This document shows positions 32,013 through 32,971 of a stretch of 32,971 nucleotides of DNA, piece after piece (position 1 is the first letter of the stretch; each line of letters begins with the position of its first letter). Source of the stretch: Rhizobacter sp. (GTDB lineage: Bacteria; Pseudomonadota; Gammaproteobacteria; Burkholderiales; Burkholderiaceae_C). The stretch covers positions 1 to 32,971 of the forward strand of contig JANXWV010000044.1 in the NCBI GenBank assembly GCA_025350965.1, read 5' to 3'. The notes below the pieces were generated by a model. It did no database searches and had not been told where the DNA came from. It was given only the letters and a program-made list of their open reading frames with translations. A program made the position numbers and the translations under genes.

Positions 32013-32971
32013 ATGGACAACATCAACACCACATCGGCTCATGCTTCCACGCTGATGGAAGAGATCCTCTACGAAGTCAAGCGCGTGGTGGTGGGGCAAG
32101 ACCACTTCCTCGAACGCGTGATGGTGGCGGTGCTCGCGCAAGGCCACCTGCTCGTCGAAGGCGTGCCGGGCCTGGCGAAAACGCTCACGGTGAAGACGCT
32201 CGCCGCCACCTTGCGCGGCACGTTCAAGCGCATCCAGTTCACGCCCGACCTGGTGCCGGCCGACCTGGTGGGCACGCGCATCTTCAATCCGCGCACCGGA
32301 GAGTTCGCCACCTCGCTCGGCCCGGTGTTCACGCACCTGTTGCTGGCCGACGAGATCAACCGCGCGCCGGCCAAGGTGCAGAGCGCGCTGCTCGAGGTGA
32401 TGCAGGAGCGCCAGGTCACCATCGCCGGCGAAACGCACAAGGTGCCCGAGCCGTTTCTCGTGATGGCGACGCAGAACCCGATCGAGACCGAAGGCACCTA
32501 CCCGCTGCCCGAAGCGCAGGTCGACCGCTTCATGATGAAGGTGCTGGTCGACTACCCCAGCGAGGAAGAAGAGTTCGTGATCGCGCAGCGCGTGACCGGC
32601 GTGCACGCCACGGTGAACGCCGTTGCCAGCATGAGCCAGCTGGGCGAGCTGCAACAGGAGTGCCGCAAGGTCTACGTCGACCCGTCGCTGATGCAGTACG
32701 CCGTGAAGCTCGTGAGCGCCACGCGGCGGCCCGAGCGCTACGACCTGGCTGACACCGCCAAGTACCTCACCTACGGCGCGAGCCCGCGCGCCACCATCGG
32801 CTTGATCGAAGGCGCGCGCGCACTGGCCTTCATGCGCGGGCGCAGCTATGCGCTGCCCGAAGACATGACCGGGCTCGTGGGCGACGTGTTCCGCCACCGC
32901 CTGGTGCTGTCGTACGAGGCGCTCGCCGACGGGCTGACTGCCGACGAGATCGTCAAGCGGGTGATGAAGAA
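32013..32971 (+). CDS. MoxR-family AAA+ ATPase (3' end beyond window)
   Basis: The frame is open to the window edge, giving 319 residues of a MoxR-type ATPase. Walker A is GVPGLAKT (50-57), Walker B is LLLADEIN (D113/E114), followed by RAPAKVQSALLEVMQERQVT and the sensor 1 segment MATQNPIETEGTYPLPEAQ. The lid domain has GASPRATIGLIEGARALAFMRGR. MoxR ATPases act as chaperones, often with DUF58 and VWA-domain proteins encoded downstream, in maturing or inserting metal cofactors; the family was named for methanol dehydrogenase maturation in methylotrophs. Most members have other roles, and no direct tie to the quinoprotein cluster 24 kb upstream is shown. Only the last few residues are missing. 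Confidence 0.95.
   Translation, partial: MDNINTTSAHASTLMEEILYEVKRVVVGQDHFLERVMVAVLAQGHLLVEGVPGLAKTLTVKTLAATLRGTFKRIQFTPDLVPADLVGTRIFNPRTGEFATSLGPVFTHLLLADEINRAPAKVQSALLEVMQERQVTIAGETHKVPEPFLVMATQNPIETEGTYPLPEAQVDRFMMKVLVDYPSEEEEFVIAQRVTGVHATVNAVASMSQLGELQQECRKVYVDPSLMQYAVKLVSATRRPERYDLADTAKYLTYGASPRATIGLIEGARALAFMRGRSYALPEDMTGLVGDVFRHRLVLSYEALADGLTADEIVKRVMK

Overview
The window is a very GC-rich stretch (strong G/C third-position bias) of a chromosome that looks like a Burkholderiales betaproteobacterium, perhaps a Rubrivivax/Methylibium/Piscinibacter-type lineage. That placement is an inference from the ribF-ileS-lspA core order, the tripartite tricarboxylate transporter genes, the RibF flavokinase motif style and the overall protein character. 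No rRNA, tRNA, CRISPR array, insertion sequence or phage gene was recognised. Coding density is high and no gene-free gap exceeds about 200 bases.

Region 1 (1-2.2 kb): the end of an NMT1/THI5-type periplasmic binding protein converges on an unrecognised helical protein, with a perfect hairpin holding both stop codons. The 16S rRNA pseudouridine synthase rsuA follows.

Region 2 (2.3-10.6 kb) is the most interesting accessory block. A PhoD-like phosphatase, a NarL-type response regulator and a 7TM-type histidine kinase are translationally coupled by 4-base overlaps. They are followed by a quinoprotein alcohol dehydrogenase carrying the Asp-Tyr-Asp signature of lanthanide-dependent enzymes, its small cytochrome c, a XoxJ/MoxJ-like binding protein, and an AcoR-like GAF/PAS/Fis regulator that lacks the AAA+ sigma-54 module. 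A reasonable model is sensing (kinase/regulator), periplasmic alcohol oxidation with PQQ and a lanthanide, electron transfer to cytochrome c, and local control by the Fis-type regulator. The 3' end of that regulator gene is a 12-bp tandem repeat whose C-to-T changes create the stop codon.

Region 3 (10.6-12.7 kb, minus strand): a secreted single Cache-domain protein followed by a methyl-accepting chemotaxis protein, probably a sensory pair. Region 4 (12.9-19.0 kb, plus): the housekeeping run ribF, ileS, lspA, then a soluble PAS-type histidine kinase with no adjacent response regulator.

Region 5 (19.0-21.9 kb): a quinone oxidoreductase, a small zinc-ribbon protein, an SDR protein with an altered catalytic Tyr/Lys pair, and a PPOX-type flavoprotein. 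Region 6 (21.9-26.7 kb, minus): tctB-tctA, a gamma-glutamyltransferase-like enzyme and a DMT exporter, with no tctC nearby. Region 7 (26.8-30.8 kb, minus): a GspE/PilB-type ATPase, a spermidine-synthase-like protein, a deoxyinosine DNA glycosylase and a TatD nuclease. Region 8 (31.0-33.0 kb, plus): a membrane-anchored HtrA-like protease lacking PDZ domains and the start of a MoxR AAA+ ATPase that runs off the window.

Gene calls rest on reading protein motifs by eye; no database search was run.
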